Assembly (NCBI RefSeq): GCF_965139615.1
Contig: NZ_CBCSIQ010000026.1
Location: forward strand, 1-58,285
Direction: 5' to 3'
Source of the DNA: Kerstersia similis
Lineage (GTDB): Bacteria > Pseudomonadota > Gammaproteobacteria > Burkholderiales > Burkholderiaceae_B
Length of the DNA stretch: 58,285 nt
Shown here: in pieces, positions 1 through 7,990 of the stretch
Layout of the letters: every line of letters starts with the position of its first letter
Numbering within the stretch: the first letter of the stretch is position 1
Translations under genes and position numbers: made by a program
Notes under the pieces: model-generated
Database searches by the model: none
What the model saw: the letters and a program-made list of their open reading frames with translations, nothing else
What the model was told of the DNA's origin: nothing

Positions 1-473
1 GCCTGGGGGCGCCGGCAGGGGGCTGGGCCAGCCTGACGCTGGGTGTGGCCTTGCTGGCCTATGCAATCTGGGGTCTGGCCGGCCGCACGCTGGCAGTTCC
101 GCCGCATCATGAACGCTGGATGGGGCCGGTGGCCGGTGTGTTGACGGGGTTGCTCACGGCGGCTTCCGGCGTATTCGTGCTGCCGGCCGTGCCCTACCTG
201 CAGGGCTTGGGGTTGGGCCGGGATGCCCTGATACGCGCCATGGGCCTGGCGTTTACCGTTTCGACCCTGGCCTTGGGGGCTGGGCTCTGGTGGAATGCCA
301 GTTATGACCTGTGGATCCTGGCGGTGTCCTGTCTCATGCTGCTGCCCGCAGTGGCCGGGATGCAACTGGGCGCCATGCTGCGGGCGCGCTTGTCCGTGGC
401 GCGTTTCCGGTTTTGCTTCTTTGTGTGTCTGGCTGGTCTGGGCTTGCACATGCTGCTGCGCCAGTGGGGCTGA
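1..473 (+). CDS. TauE/SafE-family membrane permease, 5' truncated
   Basis: The reading frame is open to the left edge of the window (first full codon at 3) and ends at the TGA at 471-473, leaving about 156 C-terminal residues. The visible part is a run of hydrophobic helices with short loops, including a Gly-rich segment (VAGVLTGLLTAASGVFVLP) like the second conserved half of TauE/SafE (DUF81) permeases. Members export or import small anions such as sulfite or sulfoacetate across the inner membrane. The substrate cannot be read from this fragment. The neighbouring IclR gene converges on it with a 12-bp gap, so it is not in an obvious operon with pobA. Confidence 0.75.
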   Translation, partial: LGAPAGGWASLTLGVALLAYAIWGLAGRTLAVPPHHERWMGPVAGVLTGLLTAASGVFVLPAVPYLQGLGLGRDALIRAMGLAFTVSTLALGAGLWWNASYDLWILAVSCLMLLPAVAGMQLGAMLRARLSVARFRFCFFVCLAGLGLHMLLRQWG

Positions 474-485
474 TCGGGGCCAGCG

Positions 486-1385
486 TCAAAGCAGCCCGCG
501 CAATTCGCGGGCGGCATCCAGCATGGCGGGCAACATTTCCAGGCGCACCTGTGACGGTGTTCGGCCTTGCGTGGATGAGACGATGTTCAGCGCCGCCAGC
601 GCAACGCCTTTCATGTTGCGCAAGGGAATCGCCAGCGCATGCACGCCCAGCTCATGTTCTTCGCTGACCTGGCAGTAATCCTGCTTGCGCGCGGTATCCA
701 GGCTTTGGCGCAGTTCGCGGATATCGGTGATCGAGTTGGGCGTCAGGCGTGGCAACTCCCGCTGATTGCCAGGGCCGGGGCCTTGCAGCCAGCGTTCCAG
801 CTCAGGTCGGCTGAGCAAGGCCAGCATCATGCGTCCGGTGGAAGTGGCATGGGCGGGCAGGCGGGCGCCCAGATGCAGGCCATAGGGCAGCATGGCGCGT
901 TCGCCTCCGCCATAGTTGGCGCTGCGGGCAACGATCACGCTTTCATCTCCGTCCAGCACACCGACAGAGAATGAACCACCGGTTTGGGCCGCCAGGCGAT
1001 TGAGCGTCGCTTGCACCACACGCGGCAGGCGGGCGGATGACAGATAGCTGCCTGAGAAACGTAGAACCTTGGGCGAGAGCCAGAAATAATGGCCGTCGCT
1101 CTCCAGGTAGCCGAGATGGGCGAGCGTGAGCAGGTGGCGCCTGGCGGCGGCGCGCGTCAGGCCGGCGCGTTCTGCTGCCAGGGTGGCGTTCAGACGCTGC
1201 CGTTCGGTATCGAAGCTTTCCAGCACGGCCAGCCCTTTGGCCAGGCCGGCGATGAAGTCGGCATGGGCAATATCGCCGGCTGCCTTGTCCCGGCGACGCG
1301 ACTGCGTCTGGCCGACTGCGGCACTGGTGGCGTCAGGCCGCTCGGCAGAGGGGAGGGAGGGGGCTTGAAAACGGGAGCGAGACAT
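486..1385 (-). CDS. IclR-family transcriptional regulator, PobR/PcaR-like
   Basis: This 299-residue protein has an unstructured N-terminal extension of about 40 residues, then an IclR winged helix-turn-helix (about residues 43-105, starting GLAKGLAVLESFD) and the IclR effector-binding domain. Length and layout fit the PcaR/PcaU/PobR group, which senses aromatic acids such as 4-hydroxybenzoate or protocatechuate. The gene is divergent from pobA, with 179 bp between the start codons and a long inverted repeat (1423-1463) in between. It therefore most likely acts as the pobA activator and represses itself. The effector is inferred from the neighbour, not read from the sequence. Confidence 0.88.
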   Translation of the reverse strand: MSRSRFQAPSLPSAERPDATSAAVGQTQSRRRDKAAGDIAHADFIAGLAKGLAVLESFDTERQRLNATLAAERAGLTRAAARRHLLTLAHLGYLESDGHYFWLSPKVLRFSGSYLSSARLPRVVQATLNRLAAQTGGSFSVGVLDGDESVIVARSANYGGGERAMLPYGLHLGARLPAHATSTGRMMLALLSRPELERWLQGPGPGNQRELPRLTPNSITDIRELRQSLDTARKQDYCQVSEEHELGVHALAIPLRNMKGVALAALNIVSSTQGRTPSQVRLEMLPAMLDAARELRGLL

Positions 1386-1422
1386 GGTGCCTGAGCGACG
1401 AGACAGTTAGGTTCTATCAATA

Positions 1423-1463
1423 ATTGCGCGATTATCGCACAGCTGTTCCGATGATCGCGCAAT
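1423..1463. promoter_or_regulatory. 15-bp inverted repeat, likely IclR/PobR operator
   Basis: The arms ATTGCGCGATTATCG (1423-1437) and CGATGATCGCGCAAT (1449-1463) are reverse complements at 14 of 15 positions, separated by 11 bp. The repeat lies between the divergent IclR and pobA starts. IclR proteins bind palindromic or repeated sites in such intergenic regions, so this is the best operator candidate. The position suits both self-repression and activation of pobA. Confidence 0.6.
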
Positions 1464-1564
1464 AGGCAAGTGGAGCCATGGCATAAAGAAAGCGGGTCTT
1501 TTAGTCTGCTCGGGTGGGCACGGAATTGGATTCCGGCCAGAAAAATATCATCAGGAGACTCCCC

Positions 1565-2740
1565 ATGCGTACCCAAGTCGTCATCATCGGCGCCGGCCCT
1601 TCCGGCTTGCTGCTCGGCCAGTTGCTGTACAAGGCCGGCATCGACAACATCATCCTCGAACGTCAGACGGGCGACTATGTGCTGGGCCGCATTCGCGCCG
1701 GCGTGCTGGAGCAAGTCGCCGTTGATTTGCTGGACCGCGCCGGCGTGGGTTCGCGCATGCATGAAGAAGGCTTGCAGCATCATGGCATCGAACTGTTGTT
1801 CAAGGGAGAGCGCCATCGTATCGACCTGACCGGCTTGTCGGGCGGGAAGTCTGTGCTGGTGTATGGCCAGACCGAAGTCACCCGCGACCTGATGGAAGTC
1901 CGCGCAGCTGAGGGCCTGACGACCGTCTATGAGGCTGCCAATGTCAACCTGCATGATTTCGATAGCGAGCACCCGCGCGTGCGCTATACCAAGGATGGCC
2001 AGGAACACGAGATTGAATGTGACTTCATCGCCGGTTGCGACGGTTTCCATGGCGTCAGCCGTGCCAGTGTGCCGGCGTCCGCCATTCACAATTACGAGAA
2101 GGTCTATCCCTTTGGCTGGCTGGGCCTGTTGTCCGATACGCCGCCGGTCAGCGATGAACTGATTTACGCCAACACCACGCGCGGTTTCGCGCTGTGCAGC
2201 ATGCGCAGCCAGACCCGCAGTCGCTACTACCTGCAGGTGCCGCTGACGGACAAGGTTGAAGCCTGGAGTGACGATGCCTTCTGGAACGAATTGCGCCTGC
2301 GCCTGGATGAAGAGGCGCGCGAGAACCTGGTGACCGGCCCGTCGCTGGAAAAGAGCATTGCGCCGCTGCGCAGCTTTGTCGCGGAACCCATGCGCTTCGG
2401 TCGCCTGTTCCTGGCGGGGGATGCGGCCCACATCGTGCCGCCCACGGGCGCCAAGGGCTTGAACCTGGCAGCTTCCGACGTCGGCTATCTGTCGGAGTCC
2501 ATCACCGAGTTCTATGACGAGAAGAGCCAGGCAGGTATCGACAGCTACTCGCAGCGTTGCCTGAGCCGTATCTGGAAGGCAGAGCGTTTCTCCTGGTGGT
2601 TTACGTCGCTGATGCACCGTTTCCCCGCCGAAGGCGAATTCGGTCAGAAAATCCAGGAAGCCGAGCTGGATTACCTGGTGAAGTCGGTCGCGGCTTCTAC
2701 TTCCTTGGCGGAAAACTATGTCGGCCTGCCGATGAAATAA
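1565..2740 (+). CDS. pobA: 4-hydroxybenzoate 3-monooxygenase
   Basis: PobA is an FAD and NADPH-dependent aromatic hydroxylase that converts 4-hydroxybenzoate to protocatechuate, the entry to the beta-ketoadipate pathway. The start ATG at 1565 follows a good ribosome site (CAGGAG at 1552-1557) and gives 391 residues, close to the 394 of the Pseudomonas enzyme. The N-terminal FAD fold (VVIIGAGPSGLLLGQLL), the DG motif (GCDGFHG, about residue 160) and the second FAD motif (GDAAHIVPPTGAKGLN, about residue 285) are all intact. It is monocistronic, followed by a strong terminator, and is probably controlled by the divergent IclR gene. Confidence 0.95.
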   Translation: MRTQVVIIGAGPSGLLLGQLLYKAGIDNIILERQTGDYVLGRIRAGVLEQVAVDLLDRAGVGSRMHEEGLQHHGIELLFKGERHRIDLTGLSGGKSVLVYGQTEVTRDLMEVRAAEGLTTVYEAANVNLHDFDSEHPRVRYTKDGQEHEIECDFIAGCDGFHGVSRASVPASAIHNYEKVYPFGWLGLLSDTPPVSDELIYANTTRGFALCSMRSQTRSRYYLQVPLTDKVEAWSDDAFWNELRLRLDEEARENLVTGPSLEKSIAPLRSFVAEPMRFGRLFLAGDAAHIVPPTGAKGLNLAASDVGYLSESITEFYDEKSQAGIDSYSQRCLSRIWKAERFSWWFTSLMHRFPAEGEFGQKIQEAELDYLVKSVAASTSLAENYVGLPMK

Positions 2741-2791
2741 TGGCGGCGACGCCTGGCCCTGCGGGCCTCACGCACTGAGTGAGGACAGATG

Positions 2792-2830
2792 ACCGGTGCT
2801 GCCCTGAGGATGGGCAGCACCGGTTTTTTT
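2792..2830 (+). terminator. Rho-independent terminator of pobA
   Basis: A perfect 13-bp stem, ACCGGTGCTGCCC (2792-2804) with GGGCAGCACCGGT (2812-2824), has a 7-nt loop and is followed by seven T residues. Confidence 0.92.
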
Positions 2831-2916
2831 CCTTGCACGGGCTAGGACGCGGCATTGTCGGAGGCTACCGGGGGAGGGCTGCCCCGAGGGCCGTCCCGAA
2901 GGCCGGCATCGCTGTG

Positions 2917-4122
2917 TCAGGCCTGGGCCGCATTAGCCTGCGGAGTTGCCTGCCGTGTCAGCCACCAGAACCACAGTGCAAGCGCGCTGACCACCGCGCC
3001 CAACAGGCATACACCTTGCCAGCCCGCATGGGCATAGGTGAGGGTGGTACCGATGGCGCCCAGCCCGCTGCCGAGGGCATAGAACAGCATGTAGAGCCCG
3101 ACCAGTCGGCTATGGGCTTCAGGGCGTGTGCGGAAGATCAGGCTCTGATTGGTGACGTGCAGCGCCTGACCACCAAGATCGAGCAGTACGATGCCGATCA
3201 CCAGCGCCCACAGCGACCATTCCATCAGCGACAGCGGCCACCAGGCCAGCAGCAAGACCGCCAGCGCCGCCGCGCTGGTGCGCTGGGCATGGCCACGGTC
3301 GGCCCAGTGTCCGGCACGCGCAGCGGCCAGGGCGCCCACCACACCGACCAGGCCAAATGCCCCGATGAGGGTGTGCGAAAAACTGTATGGCGGCGCGCTC
3401 AAGGGCAGCACCAGCGCGCTCCAGAAGATATTGAATGCGGCGAACATCAACAACGCCAACATGCCGCGCACTTGCAGCACTTTTTCTTCCCGCAGCAGCG
3501 TCAGCATGGATGCGATCAGGCGAGGGTAAGACATAGGATGGGCAGTTAACGGCAGGGCAGGCAAGCGTCGCCACAGCGGCAGTGCGATCAGCAGCATCAG
3601 CACGGCGGCGCAGAAATACACGCCTCGCCAGCCCGCCAGATCGCTGACGCCCCCCGCGAACACGCGCGCAAGCAACAGGCCGATGAAAACGCCACTCTGC
3701 GCGGTACCGACGACCCGCCCTTGTTCATGGGGCGCGGCGGCGCTGGCCGCATAGGCGATCAGCCCCTGGGTCATCGCCGTGCCTAGCAGCCCCACGGCCA
3801 GCATGCCCGCCAGCAGGACACTGGCGGATTGCGCCATGCCGACGGTCACCAATGCCGCCACCAGTGCCAGCAGCTGCACCATCATCAATCGGCGGCGGTC
3901 CAGGCGGTCACCCAGCGGCACCAGCAACAGCAGGGCCAAGGCGCAGCCAAGCTGAGTGGCCGTTACCACGCCACCCACAGCGGCATGACTGATGCTGAAA
4001 TCGCGAGCCAGCGCATCCAGCAGAGGTTGCGCGTAGTACACGTTAGCCACGCTCAAGCCGCTGGCTGCAGCAAACAGCAGCACCAGGCCACGCGGCATAT
4101 TCGCAGTTCGGGAGGAGTCCAT
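2917..4122 (-). CDS. MFS transporter, drug/metabolite exporter type
   Basis: This is a 401-residue major facilitator protein with about twelve hydrophobic segments. The loop 2-3 signature (GDRLDRRRLMM) and an equivalent after helix 8 (GHWADRGHAQR) are visible. It resembles the small DHA1-type exporters found beside HxlR or MarR regulators. The start at 4122 (MDSSRTANMPRG) is preceded in the same frame by non-protein-like sequence that overlaps the divergent hxlR-type gene. The substrate is unknown. Control by the adjacent HxlR regulator is inferred from the divergent arrangement. Confidence 0.85.
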   Translation of the reverse strand: MDSSRTANMPRGLVLLFAAASGLSVANVYYAQPLLDALARDFSISHAAVGGVVTATQLGCALALLLLVPLGDRLDRRRLMMVQLLALVAALVTVGMAQSASVLLAGMLAVGLLGTAMTQGLIAYAASAAAPHEQGRVVGTAQSGVFIGLLLARVFAGGVSDLAGWRGVYFCAAVLMLLIALPLWRRLPALPLTAHPMSYPRLIASMLTLLREEKVLQVRGMLALLMFAAFNIFWSALVLPLSAPPYSFSHTLIGAFGLVGVVGALAAARAGHWADRGHAQRTSAAALAVLLLAWWPLSLMEWSLWALVIGIVLLDLGGQALHVTNQSLIFRTRPEAHSRLVGLYMLFYALGSGLGAIGTTLTYAHAGWQGVCLLGAVVSALALWFWWLTRQATPQANAAQA

Positions 4123-4143
4123 ATTCCCTGATCCATTTAATCT

Positions 4144-4196
4144 GGTTTCAAAACAAAACTGATTGAATGTTAGGGTGCATGGTTTTAAAATGCAAC
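4144..4196. promoter_or_regulatory. Direct repeat pair in the MFS/HxlR intergenic region
   Basis: Two 16-bp copies, GGTTTCAAAACAAAAC (4144-4159) and GGTTTTAAAATGCAAC (4181-4196), match at 12 of 16 positions. They sit 37 bp apart in an AT-rich 111-bp spacer between divergent genes. This is a plausible binding site for the HxlR-type regulator, possibly overlapping both promoters. Confidence 0.4.
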
Positions 4197-4233
4197 CGGA
4201 AAATCCGATTGTTGCTATCTGTCTGGAGAAGTC

Positions 4234-4677
4234 ATGCCGCGCCGTCTTGCCAGCGACGAACCCTGTCCTGTTGCTCGTGCCGTCGATGTGATCGGGGATC
4301 GCTGGTCGCTGCTGATCGTGCGCGATGCGTTCGATGGCACGCGCCGCTTCAGCGACTTCCAGCGCAGCCTGGGCATGGCTCGCAATATCCTGTCGGACCG
4401 TCTGCGGAAGCTGGTGGAAGCAGGCATTCTCGCCACCCAGGATGCTTCGGATGGCACGGCCTATCAGGAATACGTGCTGACGCCGCAGGGTGAGAGTCTG
4501 TTTTCTGTCGTGGTGGCCTTGCGCCAGTGGGGGGAGCAGCACCTGTTCGCGCCTGGTGAACGCCATTCGGTGCTGATCGACAAGCGTACCGGTACGCCGG
4601 TTGCGACCATGGCGCCACAGGCCCACGATGGTTCCGTGCTGTTGCCTGCCGTGACCGAAGTGCGGAAAGTGGAATAA
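4234..4677 (+). CDS. HxlR-family transcriptional regulator
   Basis: This 147-residue protein is a single winged helix domain of the HxlR type. It has the usual N-terminal cysteine before the domain (residue 10, DEPCPVARAVDVIGDRWSLL) and the family motif for the recognition region (GMARNILSDRLRKLVEAGIL). HxlR proteins are dimeric DNA-binding repressors or activators, many responsive to redox or electrophile stress. The gene is divergent from an MFS exporter, its likely target. A bidirectional terminator follows. Confidence 0.9.
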   Translation: MPRRLASDEPCPVARAVDVIGDRWSLLIVRDAFDGTRRFSDFQRSLGMARNILSDRLRKLVEAGILATQDASDGTAYQEYVLTPQGESLFSVVVALRQWGEQHLFAPGERHSVLIDKRTGTPVATMAPQAHDGSVLLPAVTEVRKVE

Positions 4678-4717
4678 GGAGCAATGCGGCTGGCTGTGAT
4701 AGCCATGTCATCCCATG

Positions 4718-4748
4718 AAAAAAGCGCAGCCTATGGGCTGCGCTTTTG
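4718..4748. terminator. Bidirectional Rho-independent terminator
   Basis: The stem AGCGCAGCC/GGCTGCGCT is flanked by an A-run on the left and a T-run on the right. It can stop the HxlR gene on the plus strand and the small minus-strand ORF that converges on it. Confidence 0.85.
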
Positions 4749-4827
4749 CTTGCAAGGCTGGTGTCAGCAAGCTTGTCCGCGGACGGCAGATCGCTGGCAG
4801 GACCAAGGGGAACGGGTCACGGGGAAA

Positions 4828-5298
4828 TCAAGGTTCCTGGCGTGACGGATCCGGAGCGAACAGCGTGGAGAGGATGTCTATTCCGTGGCTGATGGCCATA
4901 TCTATGGCCTGGGCCGGACTGAGGGCATAGGCGATGTTGCTGCCCGCGGCATTGTTGAAAGCAGGCACCGGATACGTGAAGCCGGGGTCGTCCGGCTGGC
5001 TGGCCTTGCGGATGTCCAGCATGGCGGTAAAGGCCGGGCTGGAGCCGCTGGCGCCTTCCGGCGCGGTGGACAGGCGAGCAAGTAGCAGATAGCCCTTGTA
5101 GATGTAGCGATTCGGGTACACCAGGCACATCTCCTGTAGAACGTCTTGGCGGGGTGCTGGCCCGGCAGGCGGAAAGGCCGGCAGGGCAGGGCAAGACGAT
5201 GACTCCCCGGAGCAGAGCGCTGCCGGATCGTGGCGGAGACGCACCGACGGAGCCGCCTGGTGTGCATCACGACCGATCCCAAGCGGCAAGGCCAGCAC
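4828..5298 (-). CDS. Hypothetical protein, unrecognised
   Basis: An open frame of up to 156 residues (GTG at 5298, the first possible start after an in-frame stop) runs toward the bidirectional terminator. I do not recognise the family. The C-terminal two thirds (from MCLVYPNRYIYKGYLLLARLS, codon at about 5130) has a protein-like composition with mixed polar and hydrophobic residues. The N-terminal third is proline-rich and may be untranslated. No convincing ribosome site is visible before either candidate start. It could be a small orphan gene or a decayed remnant. Confidence 0.35.
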   Translation of the reverse strand: MLALPLGIGRDAHQAAPSVRLRHDPAALCSGESSSCPALPAFPPAGPAPRQDVLQEMCLVYPNRYIYKGYLLLARLSTAPEGASGSSPAFTAMLDIRKASQPDDPGFTYPVPAFNNAAGSNIAYALSPAQAIDMAISHGIDILSTLFAPDPSRQEP

Positions 5299-5594
5299 AG
5301 GTGGTCAGGAATTAATCACTATGGAGAGTATCTGCCTGACTGTCAAGCCTTGCTTGCAGGAAGCGGGAAAATCCGGATATTTTCTTCAATTTCGCCGTTT
5401 CCCCGATAGATTGTCGTGATTCTGTCTTGAATGTCGGGTAGATAAGGTCAGCATCCGCACCGGCAGGGTGCTGTTGCCGGTAGCGGGCGCCGCGCCAATC
5501 TGTCTGGCGGAATACCGCGAGCGGCGGCAGGGCCTTCATGGCAATGTTGTAAAGCCAACATACAATAGCCCGCTAGCAGCAGGAGAAGGCAGAC
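5299..5594 (+). promoter_or_regulatory. Upstream region of the YpfH-like gene with candidate promoter
   Basis: A candidate promoter is TGGCAA (5539-5544), a 16-bp spacer and TACAAT (5561-5566), about 30 bp before the start codon. A 6-bp inverted repeat (ATGTTG 5544-5549, CAACAT 5556-5561) lies across the spacer and could be a regulator site. I see nothing else in the remaining 230 bp. Confidence 0.4.
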
Positions 5595-6320
5595 ATGACA
5601 GACGCTCAAGACACCACGCAGTTTTCTTCGGACGGCGAAGCCCATTGGCTGGTGCCGCCCACCCACGATGGTCAGGCCCCCGGACAGCTGTTCGTCCTGT
5701 TCCACGGGCAAGGCGGCGAACCGGCAGACTTGCTCTGGCTGGCGCGCACCTTGCAGGCCCAATGGTCGGGCGCGGCCATCATGGCATTGCGGGCGCCGTA
5801 TCCTGCCGGCGCCAGCGAGGCGGAAGGCAGGCAATGGTTTGTGGCCGAGGACGCGGACGCGGAACAACTGGCGGCCCAGGTATCCGCCGGTTTGCCGCCA
5901 TTGCTCAAATTGATCCGCCGGGTGCAGGCGCAGTGGCAGATAGCCCCCGCAGCGACGGCCTTGTTCGGTCTGGGGCAGGGCGGCCTGATCGCATTGGAGC
6001 TGTCAGCCGCTGACCATGCGCTGGCCGGCCGGGTAATCGCTTTTTCTGCCGGCTATGCCAGATTGCCGCTGGAAGCGGCGGCCGAAACGAGCGTGCATCT
6101 TCTGCATGGTGCGGACGACACGGTGATTCCGCCTTCGTCCTCGCAAGCCGCATTCGACCGTATTCAGGAGCTGGAAGGCGATGCGACGCTGGATATCCTG
6201 CCCGATGTCGGCCATGAACTGCATGTGGCCCTGGTGACACGCGCCATCGAGCGCCTGCGCACCCATGTTCCGCTGCATATCTGGCAAACCGCCCTCATGA
6301 GTGCACGCCAGTCCAGTTGA
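5595..6320 (+). CDS. ypfH: YpfH-family alpha/beta hydrolase lacking the nucleophile serine
   Basis: This 241-residue protein resembles E. coli carboxylesterase YpfH along its whole length: LLFHG-type oxyanion strand (FVLFHGQGGEP), AGRQWF-like loop, acid residue (LLHGADDTVIP) and histidine (DVGHELH). The nucleophile elbow, GFSQG in E. coli, reads GLGQG here. The serine position is Gly127, encoded by GGG at 5973-5975. The Asp and His of the triad remain. The protein is therefore probably not a serine esterase and may be a binding or pseudo-enzyme, unless another residue serves. A good AGGAG site precedes the ATG. It lies 94 bp upstream of amn with a palindrome in the gap. Confidence 0.8.
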   Translation: MTDAQDTTQFSSDGEAHWLVPPTHDGQAPGQLFVLFHGQGGEPADLLWLARTLQAQWSGAAIMALRAPYPAGASEAEGRQWFVAEDADAEQLAAQVSAGLPPLLKLIRRVQAQWQIAPAATALFGLGQGGLIALELSAADHALAGRVIAFSAGYARLPLEAAAETSVHLLHGADDTVIPPSSSQAAFDRIQELEGDATLDILPDVGHELHVALVTRAIERLRTHVPLHIWQTALMSARQSS

Positions 6321-6325
6321 TGCCA

Positions 6326-6354
6326 GGCGGGATCCGCCCGCCTGCATGCAGGCG
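6326..6354. repeat. Two adjacent small palindromes before amn
   Basis: GGCGGGATCCGCC (6326 onward) is followed directly by the perfect 16-bp palindrome CGCCTGCATGCAGGCG (6339-6354). They lie between the YpfH-like stop and the amn start, with no T-tract. They may be an RNA hairpin in the amn leader or a protein site. Confidence 0.4.
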
Positions 6355-6414
6355 ACGTTCCGCCCCATTGTTCCATAGTGGCCGTCAATCCCGGCCGGCC
6401 AGGAGAGCCTACGC

Positions 6415-7911
6415 ATGTCCGCGCATTTCCCTTCGGTGGTACTGACGCCGGAACCGGTCGAGTTCCAGTCCTTTGAGGTCGCCGCCGCAGCGGTGGATCG
6501 CCTGATCGAGATCTACGAGCGTAATACGGCTTTTCTGCGCAGCCATTTCGCAGCCCTGGCGCGTGGCGAGCAACTGCCGCGTTCGGCGCGGCTGCGGGCC
6601 TGGTACCCGGCGATCCGCATCCAGGTGGATACCTATGACCTGGTTGATACGCGCCTGTCTTACGGGCACGTGTCCGAACCCGGCATCTACGAGGCCACCA
6701 TCACGCAGCCACGCCTGTTCCAGGCATATCTGGTGGAGCAGATCGGCTTGCTGCTGCTGCATCACAAGGTGAAGGTGACGGTAGGGGAATCCGAGACGCC
6801 GATTCCCCTGCATTTCGCCTTTCCCGGCGGTGCGCATGTCGAGGGCGTGGATCTGGCGGCGCTGGGCCGGCCGCTGCGCGATATCTTCGATGTACCGGAC
6901 CTGACCATCACCGATGATGCCATCGTCAATGGCAGCTGGCGTCCGGTGCCGGGCAAGCCGCACCCGCTGGCGCCGTTTACCGCGCCCCGGGTGGACTACT
7001 CCCTGCATCGCCTGCAGCACTACTCGGCGACATCGCCGGCGCATTTCCAGAATTTCGTGCTGTTCACCAATTACCAGTTCTATGTGGATGAGTTCTGCGC
7101 CTACGCACGGGCGCGGCTGGCGGATGGCGTGGGAGGCTATGAATCCTTCATTGAACCGGGCAATGTCGTCACGCTGCGCGGCGAGGCTGGCCCGGTGTCC
7201 GGGACGGCGCCGGAACGCCTGCCACAGATGCCGGCCTACCACTTGTGCCGGGCAGGCCATGGCGGTATCACGCTGATCAATATCGGCGTCGGTCCTTCCA
7301 ATGCCAAGACGATTACCGATCATGTGGCCGTGCTGCGCCCGCAAGCCTGGCTGATGGTCGGGCATTGCGCGGGCCTGCGTTCAACCCAGCGGCTGGGCGA
7401 TTATGTGCTGGCGCACGGCTATGTACGGGACGATCATGTGCTGGATGCCGACTTGCCGCTATGGGTGCCGGTACCGCCATTGGCAGAGGTGCAGGTAGCG
7501 CTGGAGACGGCGGTGGAGGAGGTTGCCGGCCTGTCGGGCTGGGAGTTGAAGCGCATCATGCGTACCGGCACCGTCGCCAGCATCGACAACCGCAATTGGG
7601 AGTTGCGGGATCATCAGGAACTGGTGGAACGGTTCGCGCAGTCGCGCGCCATTGCGTTGGATATGGAGTCCGCCACGATCGCGGCCAATGGCTTCCGCTT
7701 CCGGGTTCCCTATGGCACCTTGCTGTGCGTGTCCGACAAGCCGCTGCATGGCGAATTGAAACTGCCGGGCATGGCCAATGATTTCTATCGGCGCCAGGTC
7801 GGCCAGCATTTGCAGATCGGCATTCATGCCCTGGAGCTTCTGGCCAGCATGCCCAAGGAAAGGCTGCATTCGCGCAAGCTGCGCAGCTTCATCGAGACAG
7901 CGTTCCAGTAG
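6415..7911 (+). CDS. amn: AMP nucleosidase
   Basis: Amn hydrolyses AMP to adenine and ribose 5-phosphate and helps balance adenylate pools. The 498-residue product fits the family (about 480-500). It has the N-terminal AMP-nucleosidase-specific domain (about residues 1-180) followed by the nucleoside-phosphorylase-like catalytic domain with MVGHCAGLRSTQRLGDYVLA (about residues 318-337) and the downstream ALDMESATIAANGFRFRVPY segment carrying the MES ribose-binding motif. A good AGGAGA ribosome site lies eight bases before the ATG. The next gene converges on it across a 15-bp inverted repeat. Confidence 0.95.
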   Translation: MSAHFPSVVLTPEPVEFQSFEVAAAAVDRLIEIYERNTAFLRSHFAALARGEQLPRSARLRAWYPAIRIQVDTYDLVDTRLSYGHVSEPGIYEATITQPRLFQAYLVEQIGLLLLHHKVKVTVGESETPIPLHFAFPGGAHVEGVDLAALGRPLRDIFDVPDLTITDDAIVNGSWRPVPGKPHPLAPFTAPRVDYSLHRLQHYSATSPAHFQNFVLFTNYQFYVDEFCAYARARLADGVGGYESFIEPGNVVTLRGEAGPVSGTAPERLPQMPAYHLCRAGHGGITLINIGVGPSNAKTITDHVAVLRPQAWLMVGHCAGLRSTQRLGDYVLAHGYVRDDHVLDADLPLWVPVPPLAEVQVALETAVEEVAGLSGWELKRIMRTGTVASIDNRNWELRDHQELVERFAQSRAIALDMESATIAANGFRFRVPYGTLLCVSDKPLHGELKLPGMANDFYRRQVGQHLQIGIHALELLASMPKERLHSRKLRSFIETAFQ

Positions 7912-7938
7912 GCCAGTGCGGCCGTTGCGGCTGGCACT

Positions 7939-7990
7939 GCGCTGGCATTGCTGCCGACAGCGTTTATGCCGCCAGCAGCAATGCCAGCGC
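7939..7990. repeat. 15-bp perfect inverted repeat at the amn/yeiE junction
   Basis: The arms GCGCTGGCATTGCTG (7939-7953) and CAGCAATGCCAGCGC (7976-7990) are exact reverse complements with a 22-bp spacer. The right arm lies within the last codons of the LysR gene. No T-tract follows on either strand, so it is not a textbook intrinsic terminator. Confidence 0.8.

Noticed and set aside
1190..2617. Minus-strand open frame of 475 codons across pobA
   Set aside because: It opposes the intact pobA gene and runs into the IclR gene in a different frame. No motif or ribosome site supports it.
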